Translations under genes and position numbers: made by a program | Notes under the pieces: generated by a model | What the model saw: the letters and a program-made list of their open reading frames with translations, nothing else | Database searches by the model: none | Told to the model about the DNA's origin: nothing | From: Acipenser ruthenus | Lineage: Eukaryota > Chordata > Actinopteri > Acipenseriformes > Acipenseridae | DNA: 64,000 bases | NCBI RefSeq assembly: GCF_902713425.1 | Contig: NC_081209.1 | Coordinates: 5,310,001-5,374,000 of the forward strand | Direction of reading: 5' to 3' | Part shown: positions 1 to 13,000 of the stretch, in pieces | Layout of the letters: every line of letters starts with the position of its first letter | Numbering within the stretch: position 1 is the stretch's first letter

Positions 1-414
1 ACAGTATATGACCGTATTGAATTGATAAATGGGATCGGATTTCTGGTGTATGATAACCATGCAGTGGTAAAACGTGATTTTTAAAAGGGTGTGATGTTTT
101 GGTTTTTTTTGTTGCCTGGGTCTGAAAATTCAAAAAAGTTTACTTTTAAAATAGAAAATGCACAAAAACAGCCAAAGGTACAAATGTATCCCAGTTTGTT
201 ACATTGCCATTCAGCAATGGTTTAAAACATTTCTGAGAGTGTGAAGTTTGAATTCTGGGTACTTGAACAGTTATTCATGCATCTAACAGAAGCTGTCTGT
301 AAAACCTATTAAAATGTATCATTTATACATAAGGGGTGCACAGGTATATATCATGGAGGGTACAACTGAAGATTATGAACAAAAACTATGGACACTGCAG
401 ACTTAATGAAAATA

Positions 415-930
415 AGTTTTATTACACTGAGTAATAAATACATACAAAGATGCAAATAATGGCTTTATTACAATAGTTTATCCAAACCCAGTATGTGGTG
501 TTTTTGGCACTATTCATTACTCTGCCTCCTAAGTGTGTTAAAAATCTGAACTCTTCGGACTAGTTCTCTGTCATTAAATGCCCCTACTACAGTCTAAACC
601 AGATCAAGCCATGCAGTTCTTTGTTTCTTATGAATTAGGAGCACTGGCGCATGCAAAGTCATTAGTTTCTGTTTCTATGCAGTCAAGAAAAGGTGATAGG
701 TTCCCAAATGGAAATAAAGTATTAAAGTATGCAAATTCCTGTCAAGTATAGTTTGATATACTGGTCTTTAACTTTGTTTTATTTTATTGTCAATTCCTCA
801 GGCCAGCAGTCAAATTTGTTTTAAGGCCAATAGTTTAGCTTTCCTGAACGAGAATGGTTAGAAGGTAGGATTTCAAAATGATGCTGTTTTTGTCAGTTTT
901 AAACAGAGTTGAAATGTTTAAATCCAGCAG
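415..930 (-). other. CDK2AP1: probable CDK2AP1 3' untranslated region
   Basis: This non-coding stretch follows the CDK2AP1 stop codon. Two minus-strand AATAAA signals lie at 464-469 and 418-423, so the transcript probably ends near 400. I see no other gene in 1-930. Confidence 0.4.
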
Positions 931-3017
931 CTAGGATCTTGCATTCCTCTCGGTTTCAGCCAGGCATTCCCGTACCAGTCCTCTAGCATGAATGATACCT
1001 TTAAAAGAATGAGAAATAGGTTTGAATTGCTTATTCACCGCTCTATGAGAACAATACAGACTATAACAGAAAACAACATGAAACTAAATTACACCACATC
1101 CAGAACATCAAATACAAACAACAGCAGGGTCAACAGACTGCAATCTCTTAATAACCAACTGTGGCAATATTAAAATAACCACAATATTCCAACAGAGCAC
1201 GCCTGGGAGCACCTTCAGAGACATTTACAAAAGAGACAAGAGAAATAAAGGAAGGCGAGCCAAAAAGTGGCTCCACAAAATGAATGCAGAAGTAACACTA
1301 ACGTTTGACACTTGAGTGTTTTAAGTTACGGATAGAGTCACAAAATATTAAAGTTAGTAAAATAAATGATTTTCACCTCGTTTTAGTCTCTCCATGGCAC
1401 TTTTGCTTCCAGCGTATGTTGGTCTAATTTCTTTCCCTAGTTCTTCAATAATAGATAGAAGTTCTGCATATTTGCTTTGAGGCACTTGATTACCACTGCT
1501 CCCCTGTCATGCAATATGAAAAAACAACAGGTTAGATTAAGTCAAGCGCACCTGTAATCATGAATGATCGTTTAAAATAGTATTTATAAAAACAGAATCA
1601 GGACTGTAATGATCTTGGTCAATCCTGGTGATATCACATTATTTTTACATACAATTACCCATTTTACAGTTGGGTTTTTACTGGAGCAATCTAGGTAAAG
1701 TACCTTGCTCAAGGGTACAGCAGCAGTGTCCCCACTGGGGATTGAACCCACAACCCTCTGGTCAAGAGTCCAGAGCCCTAACCACTACTCCACACTGCTG
1801 CCCTGCATAAACCCAGCGCTACAGTTCTGTAGTTTCAGCTGTGTAAGTCAGCACAGCAGGTCCTGTTTTAATTGCACTTGCTGGTTCCTGTGCAGACTCA
1901 GTGGAAGGCAAGTGGAAATAATTATAATAACACTATGGTTCTTTACCTGTGGAAACCCTAACGATGGCGGCCCATAGTCATTCACTAGGGGCCTGTAAGA
2001 CACTGCGGATGCTGCTAAGCTTGTGGAAGGAGAATGCACATTTCCAACTGTGAAAAAAAAACAAGATGAATCATGCAGTTTTAAGTATGCTTACTTCTAC
2101 AAATGTGACAATAAAACGTTTATTGCAGTTCATTACAGGTCACTCTTGTGCTATTCCGCCAGGCATTGTGTGAAATAGATGTATACTCTTGTGACCCCAG
2201 ACTCCTAAAAATAGGTTTTACTTTGTATAGTATTCTGTAGTGTGGGTCGAATGTTTTTTTTGTTTTTTTTTTTCCCTCACAGGATTGATCAAGGCCTGCA
2301 TGTAAACGATTGCATTTTGAAATACAGACTTTGATAACTGGCCCATTTTGTGAATTCGCATTAATGCTGATAGGAATTTTCTGGGGGGGGGGGGGGGGAT
2401 GCCAATTTGTACACACCTACATTATTGTTATTAACAGGCAGACAATAGATATATGCACGTACGTATACTGTGCAGATGTATAGGGAATCAGAAATACGTG
2501 CCCTACAGTTCCTGTATTTAACTGATGTGACATGTAATAACGCCTATCTGACACTAGGTGTCCTCGGCGGGCAAAAAAAGAACATTCCTGATCCAGATCA
2601 ATCATCAGCCCTGGGGAGGCAATCATGGAGGAAACCGAACGGGCTCATTTAAGAAGCCAAAGTGATACATTTTTAACAGCGTTGTAATACAATCAACACG
2701 GACAAAGGCGGGTACCGGGCACCGCGGACTCGGTTAATCCGGACTCACTTATCCTCGTTTATTTACTTTACAGACGTAAAAAAAAGCTTTTATGATTAGT
2801 AATAATGGCGGATATGAATCAGCTCTCAGGATCTGACCCTACATATATAACTGGACAAAAACTACAGACATGGGGCTTTCCCCAGGTATTCATTGTAACA
2901 TCGAATTTTATATCCAATAAAACAATGATACAGTTACGGGTTAACACACATTTCTGGCTTACCCTGGTTCACGGAGGTCCCGGGAATGTGTGCGTGGAGG
3001 CTGGGTTTGTAAGACAT
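931..3017 (-). CDS. CDK2AP1: CDK2-associated protein 1 (four coding exons)
   Basis: Coding exons on the minus strand are 2963-3017, 1947-2047, 1377-1503 and 931-998, totalling 351 nt and giving 116 residues (human 115). All introns are GT-AG and every phase joins correctly. The start [13 protein letters not shown] matches human MSYKPNLAAHMPA. The middle keeps HSPSTS and DYGPPSLG, and the C-terminal half ([46 protein letters not shown]) is nearly identical to human. From family knowledge, this protein binds CDK2 and DNA polymerase alpha-primase and is a subunit of the NuRD chromatin complex; the conserved C-terminal half is the dimer-forming part. The first exon is divergent apart from its first five residues, as expected. 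It is the gene just downstream of SBNO1 on the same strand, as in other vertebrates. CDK2AP2 is the alternative, but the N-terminal and C-terminal match favours CDK2AP1. Confidence 0.93.
1631..1803 (-). repeat. tRNA-derived SINE, 3'-truncated copy in CDK2AP1 intron 2/3
   Basis: Read on the minus strand this begins GGGCAGCAGTGTGGAGTAGT, carries a box-B-like GGTTCAATCC, and continues through the TGCTGCTGTACCCTTGAGCA block. It is the same family as the copy at 26276-26561 but stops before the LINE-like tail. It lies in the intron between CDK2AP1 exons 2 and 3. Confidence 0.8.
2383..2398. repeat. poly-G run (16 G)
   Basis: An uninterrupted run of sixteen G lies in CDK2AP1 intron 1. On the transcribed strand it is poly-C. 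Its length may be unreliable in an assembly. Confidence 0.8.
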
Positions 3018-5783
3018 TCCCAGAGACATTATAAATTAAAGAAATAAAAATGTCCTGAAATTCAGTGAAGCGTCTCTGTCTCTCGCGGACACTTTTTGTT
3101 GTTTACAGCAGCAGCACCGGCAAATATGGCCGTCACTTTATATTGACACCCACAATGCAATCTATCATCGTAATGATGGTACATTTATAAATTATAACAA
3201 ATTAATCAGAAAACGACGGGCATCCGTAAAAAAAAAAACTATACACAAACTCAACATATTTCAGATACTTTATTTAACTCGTTTTTTTTCTTTTAAAAGG
3301 TTACAGTGTTACCTTTTATATTGATATCACTTTATTTTTGTCAAGTTATAAAAAAAAAAAAAAAAAAATACCAACCGTCAATAAACTTTGAAACACTTTT
3401 ATTACCTATCATTTGTGAAACTGTTTGTACAGGCATTGTCTTTAATAATATCAGGGAACGAGAAGTTATTTTACACATTAAATTATACATTTCTCAATAT
3501 TTAAGGAGTTGTTTGCAAGCCTGTATATTGTTATTACGTTATGTTTGTTTTTATAAAACCAATGACAGACAAGACAGTTTTATTTTTGGTATCATTTAAT
3601 AAGAAAATAATATTTATCTGGGGCTGTGCATATATTTCCACCTTTCCCGGTTTAGTCAGTGACTGGGTTTAATTTAATTAGCTACGTCGTGGGATATGTG
3701 ACGTGGAAATAGCGAGGCGTATTACAATATCCGTGAAAAAAAACAAATTCTAATAGTTTTTCAATCGAGTTACAATAAAACTGTGACCGCGGCATGCAAG
3801 TATACAAAACACACATTTCCACACTATTTTCAGTTTAATGCGATTTTTTTTCCTTTTTTTTATTCCTTTGTGTTTCACAAGATTTAAATCCACGAGGCCA
3901 GGGTACCATTGAATCGGTTCAGTCGTTGGAACGGGGGCTGTTGTGGCAGGATTAACCTCTTCCTGTCGTTCACTACCGATATGTCCCTCCCCCAACTAAA
4001 CCGAGGTTAGCAGAGTGTGGGTTGTTAGTTATATCTGTGTAGCGTGCCCCCCATTTTAAATACATGATAAAATACAACAGTAGGTAGATCTCTGTATAAG
4101 ATCATGCCCGCTTTATCCTGGGCAGATGTGGAAGTGTTGATGTCGTGCTAGGTCAAGAGCTAGTTACATATGGGTTCAGGAAATGAATACATTTTTAAAA
4201 GTCCTCTTTCTAAAGTGAGTGTTGTCTACACCCTGGAATTAAAGTCACTGCTGTAAATCTATGTTGGGGGTCCTATCCCAGCTACTGTCGTTATCCATTA
4301 AGGGCATGTTCTTATTTTTTATCCCCAGTTGCTGTCATTAAAGATTTGAATTTCTTCAGCCAGTTTGTTGGGTTCCCAGTGCTGACCGAGCTAATGGTGT
4401 TGTACACAGCGGTTCTGTTTGTTTGTTCCATTCACCTCACCGTAGGTAACCTGGTGTTTTCTCATGCTGCAGTTTCGTACACACTCAAGGGTTGTGTGAA
4501 ACAGCACTGGAAAGGTACACTGCACCCTCGCCCTTTTTTTTTTTGTTCCGGTCTAACCCTGGGTTCAAAACCAGAAAATGCACACCCTTGAATCACTTTC
4601 TATCCCTTTTCTGGGTTTAAGATATGAATGGTACAATTCAGTATATACAGCACTGTAGACAATAAAGATGAAACTCTCTTCCTGGTATCTAATCGGCTCC
4701 TGAGCTCTAAGTAACATGGCCTGATTTCCACTGACACCGTTGGCCTGTATGTTTTGACTTTGCAACACCTTCCTATTACACTGAAGTACAAAATACAAGA
4801 ACCAAAATATACTCAACAGAAGAGAGCTATAGATAATACTAGGAAGCAAATACAAGATTTAGCACTCAATTAATTTAGTTTATCTTAGCATTACCGAAAA
4901 ACAAGAAACTCCTCAGATTTGAGAATCTATATATCTGCGAACATGTTGGTAATTATAACTCAATGTTTCTTTTATACACTGATTAACAAGTGAAGGGCTC
5001 CACTGTACTTCACATTTTCAGCATCAAGGACACAGGTTTCTATATATAACATGTTAGATAGGAGACAGACACTTTTCAGATGCAATCGATGAGCAATGAG
5101 CTGGGAACGTGAGCCCAGTCTGTAACTGGGGAGAGGCTCCCAGGTGCAGCTGCCCTTTTCTCTGTGAATCTGCAGCTAGTTGAATAATATTACCTGTACA
5201 CCCTGATCATTAGACGCTATAGATTAATTACTTCTAATTTAATGATGTAAACAGGAGGATCTTAATAGTGCCTCTGTATTTAAGTTACTAATGTTACCAA
5301 GGGTGTCATGATTTAGACCGACTGCTGTATGTATCATTAATTGCCTATATTGTCTCAATGGAAGGACATGGTGTCTGACAGCTATTGCCATCATGTTGAT
5401 TTTTTTTTTTTTTCAAACCTGATGCTAGCATCTAATACAGCAAACAGCAACATTCCCATACTGTCTATAGACTGTTACCATAATAAAACCATGAAACCAA
5501 TAATATTTACTGGACAACACAACACTGGTAACGGAACTTAAACGAAAAAAATCACAGAAAACTAACTGTGTGCCAAATGTAAATACAGTACCTCAGTGTG
5601 CATCATGTATCACCATTACGGACAGAGGCTGAGGAACTGAAAAGTAGTGTGTCATAACATCCAGTTCTCTATACCTTTTTAATATACTTTGCACACTACA
5701 AAAAATGACTTGAAGATGTATTCTTTTCCGTAACAGGTAGGACGGGCAAGACCAGATGTTCAGAGTACATACTGTTAAGCACA
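3018..5783. other. CDK2AP1 promoter side and CDK2AP1-SBNO1 intergenic DNA
   Basis: CpG-bearing sequence around 2950-3130 (with a GATATGGCCGTC-like stretch near 3125) is the likely CDK2AP1 5' UTR and promoter. The rest, to about 5780, is AT-rich. It contains only short open frames without recognisable similarity, and no repeat family that recurs elsewhere in the window. Confidence 0.5.
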
Positions 5784-7091
5784 TTTATTCTATTGGTCAT
5801 ACGCAAAAAGTCCATCTTGCAGACACATTCTTAAACACGTTTTACATTTTATTATATACAATGAATCTGTTTCAGTAGTGCAACTCGTGCAAGCATGAAA
5901 TGACAAACATTGTCCTTCACTTTGTTTTTATATACTGTATAAACATCACTGTTACTTATAAGCAAAACAATGTCATATTTAAGATACTGAACTTTACACA
6001 TTTGTACAGTATTCATACCATCTTAAGATAAACTGTGCTCCTTTATTGTGACCTATTTAACAGGAATTGTTCAATGAAAAGCTTTTATACACAGCACAAT
6101 ACTCTCAAATGCGTCCCACGATCAAGGTGTATGTCCTGTATAGAATGCAGTTCAAAGTAGTGCCAAATATTTCAGTATCTAAGCACTAATTAAACAAAAA
6201 CTTAAAATGGGAAGAGCAGGTGATTTTGCAGTGGACTCGCTTAATGACAACATTCCAGTTTTCAGACTCTTTCTATTTAAAAAACAATAATACAAAAACA
6301 AAAGTAAACCTTTGTACAAAAAAATAAAAATATTAAAAACAAAAAAGGATGCTTGAACATCCATACTGGAAGTTATTTATTTATGATCCTCAATCCATGT
6401 TGAACTTAAATGTTCAAAAGTGTTAAGCATTACTTTGTCACAATTCTGCAAACTTAAACCCTGTACTACACACATGCACACCATCAGAAACGCAGTTTCA
6501 GCTTCTGTTACCTTCTACATGCGCATGTTCATAAGACATGCTTACTGAAACTGGGAGTGTATCTGAATGCACAATTAGTGACTTCATGCTTTGGAAAAAT
6601 TATTTGCATCAGCACATTAAGGCAAAAAAAAAAAGTTAAACATGCATTTCAAGACATATTCCCAGCCAGGTGACAGATAATCAAACAAAGTGCATTTGTT
6701 TTTGTTTTAACAATAACCCCTGAGCACTGTAATATCGTGTCATATAAAGGAACCAGGTAAGTCCACTCACTTCACTTGCATAAAATACAGAACCTGTAGT
6801 TTATGAACAGAAGCCAGTAAAAAAGCACAGGTTATATGAAGAGGAGGAGATAGAAGGGTAGAAAGATCTTTTCCTTCTCCACAGATTTCTTCTCCTTCAG
6901 GACAGGCTTCTCCAGTTCTTCACTGAAGTGTAAAATGTTAAGTATTCCAGGGAACTTCAAATTCTACATTATTCTTTGGACAAGAACCCCGACATTTTCC
7001 AAATGACAACCACACTTTGTTGTGCTCACAGAGCATGCTGCTAAAAATTCAAGTTTGTATTGTGTCCACTTATCTGAGCCTGCACTGGCTG
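5784..7091 (-). other. SBNO1: probable SBNO1 3' untranslated region
   Basis: AT-rich non-coding sequence follows the SBNO1 stop codon. Minus-strand AATAAA signals occur at 6376-6381, 6042-6047 and 5784-5789, so the transcript could end at any of these. No open frame here resembles a known protein. Confidence 0.45.
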
Positions 7092-10000
7092 CTATGTGTT
7101 GCTGAAGTGGTTAATGCTCTGTGGATGAAGCTGTTGCCACATCTGCTGCTGCTGTACTGCTAGCTGTTGAGACTGGTCGGAGGAGGAAAGGATGTTCATT
7201 AATGGAGCCACGCAGTTTGCAGGAATGATCAAACCTGTTTTCAAAAAGGAGAACAAACTTGTTAAGATTAGACCTCTAAAAGCTCCCCCTAAAAACAAAC
7301 ATTCATGCACCTTTCTATACATTGCTTCAAAACTTTGCCAAAACAGAAATCCATTAATAAAACCAAAAATATTTAGGCACCAATCTGCAAAGTTAAATGT
7401 ATAGATCACAAGCACTTGCGTCATTATTCTTATTAATACAACTATTAAACTACATCTGCATTTGTCGACTTTTATTCTTGGAATTCAAATATTGTAGATA
7501 TCCGTCAGCACAATAAACAACCTACTTGAAGCACATTTGATGCTTACCCACAATCCTCTGTCCATCTTCTGTTCTTAACCGAACTATTTGCATTTTGACA
7601 TTTGTTCCACTCACTGAGGCCAGAACACCCTCAACTTTTGTCCAGACACTCAGTACCGAACCACACAGGACAAAGTACGTTCGGCAGCGTAGACCGATTT
7701 CACACTGTAGTCCTACAGATGCCTTTTTGCAATTGCCTCGCCTGGTAAGACACACACATGTAGAAACATAAGTGCAAGAATGCAGATATACATACGTATA
7801 GCAGCACAAAATTCACTTTTTATGTAACATTCATTAGACCCAAAACAGTAAAGCATATAGGTGGTTAAACAGTTTGATTTATAAAGCGCCTAAAATCTTG
7901 AAAAAGCTTTGAATATCACTTCCTTCTTTAGTTTGTCTGATAACCACTTCTACTCTTTGTTGACCCAATGCTGATGAAAATGACATTTAAACCTCAAGAT
8001 GGAATTATATAAAGCTTACCAATAGGCATGGGAACATGTGTCTGCTGATGAATTGTACTGCTCTATCCAATGTTGCTTGGCATCTTCAGAAAGTACCTGT
8101 TTGATGCGCACAACACAACACAAAAAAAAAAGTTACTTAATGACAAAAAACGGTCCCCAAACTTTGGAATCAAGGGAGGTAAAAAGCAACGTGTGAGCTA
8201 TAAGGTGGCACAATGCAAATCAAAGGGTTTACCTTCTTGCATTTCTTCCTAATGTCTGCGTAGACCTCCAGTTTGAGCTGTTTTCCTGTGTTTGGTCGAT
8301 ACACCAGAAACAACCTCTTTTTGGCATTAACTTCCTTAACAAGGATTGCAGTCTTTTTGTTGTTCCTGATCTGCAAACGGTAATAAATACACACATTTAG
8401 GACACACCAGAAAAGCAAAGTGGGCTGTCATACACTTAACTCATGATTACTTTTTAAACCCATTAGTATTGTTGTTTTTATTAATGTCATTGTTTTTATT
8501 GTGCTACCTGCAACTTTTCAAAAGGTTAAATTTGATTACATACTGGAGTTGATTGATACTTGCCTGTATATAAAATCCATCATCTGGTCCCGACTGTTCA
8601 GCCCAAACTCTGGTTGAATCCTCCCAAGACATTCCTCTCTCGACACTTACCTACAAGAGAAATACATCTGTGAAGTGACTGAAATGCCACTATACATCCA
8701 TATATATTGACTCCCATACTGCTGATACCTGGCACGCTCTTAAGTTACAAAACACAGGCTAGTCAGTTGTAATCAAATAATCCGGTTAACTTACTGTATA
8801 CAATTCCACATGTCCTGAGGTTGAATATCCCGGAGTAAGAAATTTCTTGGATTCTACTTTCCTCACCTTCTCATCCCCAGAGCCAAGATCTGAACAGAAA
8901 ATGCACATATTAAATTCACCATGTTTAATGGTTTTAAATAACAGATGCATTTTAGGGAACTGAAATTGCTTACCCAAAATACCCATATCATATCGACCAT
9001 TCTTTTTGGCATTCTGAATTACAGCACTTAATGTGTCCGAGAAATACTGAAAGAGTGCATTCTGTTGTTGGACCTCCATGCCAAGAATTCGATTCAAGAA
9101 CTTGCCAATGTTGTTATAATCTGTGAGAAAAGAAATTTTCCAAAAGATTTAACAGATCACACATTTTTCACTTCTTTATTATGATGTTAAGGTTCTCTTA
9201 TCAGAGCATTCCAAAACTTACCTTTATCCAACATGAGGATTCCTGAACGATCTTCCACATTTATTAATCCAACACCAATCAACCCATGACGAATTTCTGC
9301 ATTTAAAAAAAAAGAAATCAAAATACTGCCGCTTTTTTCTTTAAAATCAGGACTGTAATGCAATAATGATACACGTTCTATTACCTTTAAAGAAATCTCC
9401 ATCAAAGTTAGCAGGGGGTGACACTATTGGGGAATCCAAGTTTACAATGGACTTCATCACAATTTCCAGAGCACTTCTACCATACTACAAAAAAAAAATA
9501 TATACATTATATAATGTTAGAATATGAATCCACCTCGCGTACATGTACAAATCTGTTTGGCATACAGATGCCATCGTATGGCCCTTAGCAATTTTTATGA
9601 CAACTGGATTAGCAGCACTCGCTAGACTTAGAACTGTAAAGTGTGACACACACATTTCAGATTGCCATCCATTACCAATGGTGTAAACTTATATTTTCAA
9701 ACAACAAAAAAAAGAAAAATAAATAAATAAATTTGCAGATAATAATGAAGGGCTTACCTTATTGTCAAAATTGAATCTGCTTAGGTCTCTGGATTCGGTG
9801 GCTCTTCTATCACCATGCGTAAGGGCTCCCTTAAAATAGAAAAGGCAGGAAATTGGGGTTACACACAGAAAAGGTACAGGGCAAGCAGACAGGGAAGAGG
9901 TTTGAATTCTGCAACTTAATTACATGGGGTCATATCTATTGCAACTCAAAAATACTTGGTTCCAAAACCAAATTGGTAAATAAAAGCTACTCTGACACTT

Positions 10001-13000
10001 CTGAATAATTCTAGGTGAATACATAGACATGACATTTGTAAAAATAAAATTGTGGAGGTCGTCAGAATTACTGTCTTCAGAGACAGATCACTTCCACTTA
10101 CCAAACTCTCAAGCCTTTTGGCCACAATTGATGCAAATCTCTGTTCTCCAGCTAGCTCGGATATGAGGAACACGTACTCTGGAGCAGTCACCTGGTTTGA
10201 TCTGTGTGTTCGTCCTGTGAAATGAAAAGTAAAAGTTAACAAGCCAATTATCTAATACAAACTTGGGTAAGTTACTCAGCCTCACTAGGAACCACTGAAA
10301 AAAAAAAAAAAAAAAGTTCTCCAGCTAAGAAAACACAAACATTGTAAGCAAGGCTACTCACCAAACTGCTGAATGGCTCTATCAGCACTCCAGGGCAACT
10401 CCAAAGTCATGTGCACGCGTCTCCTCTGGTTTTTAACTCTCCGGTCTGCTTGCAATGAGATACCAGAACTTGCAGCTTCTGATATTATGGCAATGTTCTT
10501 CAAAGGATAGAAAAAGTATGTTCTGCAAATTGTTTTTTATTTTGATGTCAAGAATAAAAACAACATCCCAGGACACAGCTCACTGTGACCTACATCCATT
10601 GTGCACACATATAAAAATGAAAGTTGGAAAAAGGTATAGCAAAGTCTACACGGCAATGCACAAAACTTATCATGCCTACGTAAAACCATACCTTCTCTCC
10701 ATCCATGAACCTCTGTTTCTCTGTGATATTCAGGATTTCCACTGGAACATCAAGCTCTGATCTCGATTCATAGGATATGCTTCCGTCATCATTGCTCACA
10801 ACTCTGCCCTTACGCCCAGTCATCTATAAAAGAAGCAGAACCATTCATTCCCACTGCAGGAAAAGCAGCACCACAATACTTCATATCAACACAAGCAAGT
10901 CACTCTGAAACAGAGGGGAAATCCTCATCGATGACACTGCACTTGGAAGATATTTAGTCCTTGCACTTCAATTCTAACTGAGACTTAGCATTAAGGGAGA
11001 ATCTACATACATTTTAAACCTGTGCACTGCAAGTTTTAGACCCACCTCTGCCACATTATCTGGACCTCCAAGTTCATCAATCAGTTCGTCGAGAGTGTTG
11101 GGAGGCAGCTCTTCAGCAAGCTTCTCTAGTTTGTCTAGCAGCTCTCGTTTCATCTGCTGGGCATTTTCAACAGCATCCTGGCTAGTTACACAGCTGCTAC
11201 TTTCACTGTCTTTTTTTGCTGAAACACAGATAACAGATAAACCATTAAACCAAGAGAACCTGCAGATAGGGATTTCCAAAAAACAGTCAGTCATTCTATC
11301 AGTGCCAAAGCAATATTATAGTTTTGAACTATACATACAACAAACAGTATATAGAAACGGCCATACATTTATATCACACAAATTAGATTTGATGGGTGGA
11401 TAAGATTCAATTATTCAGCACTTACCGATGGAAGGTGCACTACTTGTAGTGTTAGCAACTGGAGTTGAAAAAGCCGGTCGTTTTGAGCCAAGACCAGATG
11501 CCAACAAGGCACTGTGGATAGAATCTGGATCTATATTCTTCTTTTTCTTTTTATTCTTCTTGTCTTTTGTTTTCTTGTGATCTTTTCTTATTAGCCAAGG
11601 ATCTAAAAAGAAATGTTTAAAATCAAGCACTTGGTAATAAAACACTATTTACTGGATCCTGTTGGTCAAACAGCATTGATAGTTACGGATTTCATTTTAC
11701 AGAAAGACATATTCATAACTGCAACTTTAAATGAACTTTTGCAATGCTTTAACTTACCATCTTCATCGTCCTCACTGGATTCATCTCTGAAAGGATTGAA
11801 GTCATCTTCATCATCCTCCCCAGAGCTGACAGACTTGAAACTGTCATTGTCACTTTCAGCTTCCTTTGCAGAAGCAGAGTCGCTGTCACTTTCATCAGAA
11901 CTGCTGCCCCCGAGCCCACCAGACTTGCGAGGCTTCTTTGCTTCCTTCTTTGTGTCTTGGCCTAGTAAAGAAACATGAGAGCATTCCATGAGAAGGGAAA
12001 TCAGAAGAGCATAATGCATGCCAATCCATGACCTCGCCGAAGAGGAAGACTTGGTTATATTAATTTGAAGTAAAAAGTTGGTTTATTTATTTTTTTAAAT
12101 TAAGTCCTACTTATGTCCATCAACCTCGCTCCAAGACTGAAAACATTTCTTACCTTTCCGTTTCTTTCCCTTATTGTCTGTAGAGGCACAGTCATTGGGA
12201 GATGGAGTTTTCTTAGCAGATAAATCAATTCCCAATAAGCTAAACAGCTTTTGTCTGTCAGGTGCTGGGAAATGTTTCTCTACAAGGGACTGCAGAACTC
12301 CCCTATTGAAAGATAATGGAAAATGATAGAATTCATGCAGACACTGTATGAAAGAAAACAAAGTAACGTCAAGTTTACATCCACCCTGCCCTGCCCCGTG
12401 GTCTCAAGTTATTCTGACCAGATAGATCTGTATTGTTTGTTAAAATATAAGATTAGCAAACCTGGCATTGGATCTAAATTTCAGTTACAACAAAATGTAT
12501 TCACACACTTTGTAACGCAACAAATAGCTCTGTGCAGAACTTTTTAGTACAATAGTATCTGTTTTAGTTTAGATTGTACAAACTTGATTTCAACACGATC
12601 TAGGAACCGATAGATAAAAAGGAAAATAAAACTTACTTTGCTGTGGAAACAAAGTCGTTTAGCTCCCCACCTCCCTCTTCCAGTGCTTCTAGTGTGCGGG
12701 CTTCTCCAGTGGACTGAAGACCAATAACTACGCACTTTACAAATCAAAAACAAAGGTTCAAATCAGTGCTTCCATTGCTTCTCTTATTAAAATCAAGTAC
12801 TAGAAAACAAACTGCAATTATCTGGTAACAATGCTGGTTTAAGTTCAAGCGAGAAGGTCCTTTCACTTTGTCCTGGGTAAACCATGTCACAATAGCAGGA
12901 ACACCGGAGTTACTTTCATCAACACAGTGAAGAATGAATGATCTGGACAGAGAAGGTACGCACTACAAGATATCCTAAATCCTGTTTGTTCTTACCTTTC

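Noticed and set aside
11613-11978. Plus-strand open frame of 121 codons opposite SBNO1 exon 16
   Set aside because: It is the serine-rich antisense shadow of the acidic SBNO1 linker, and splice sites and homology support only the minus strand.
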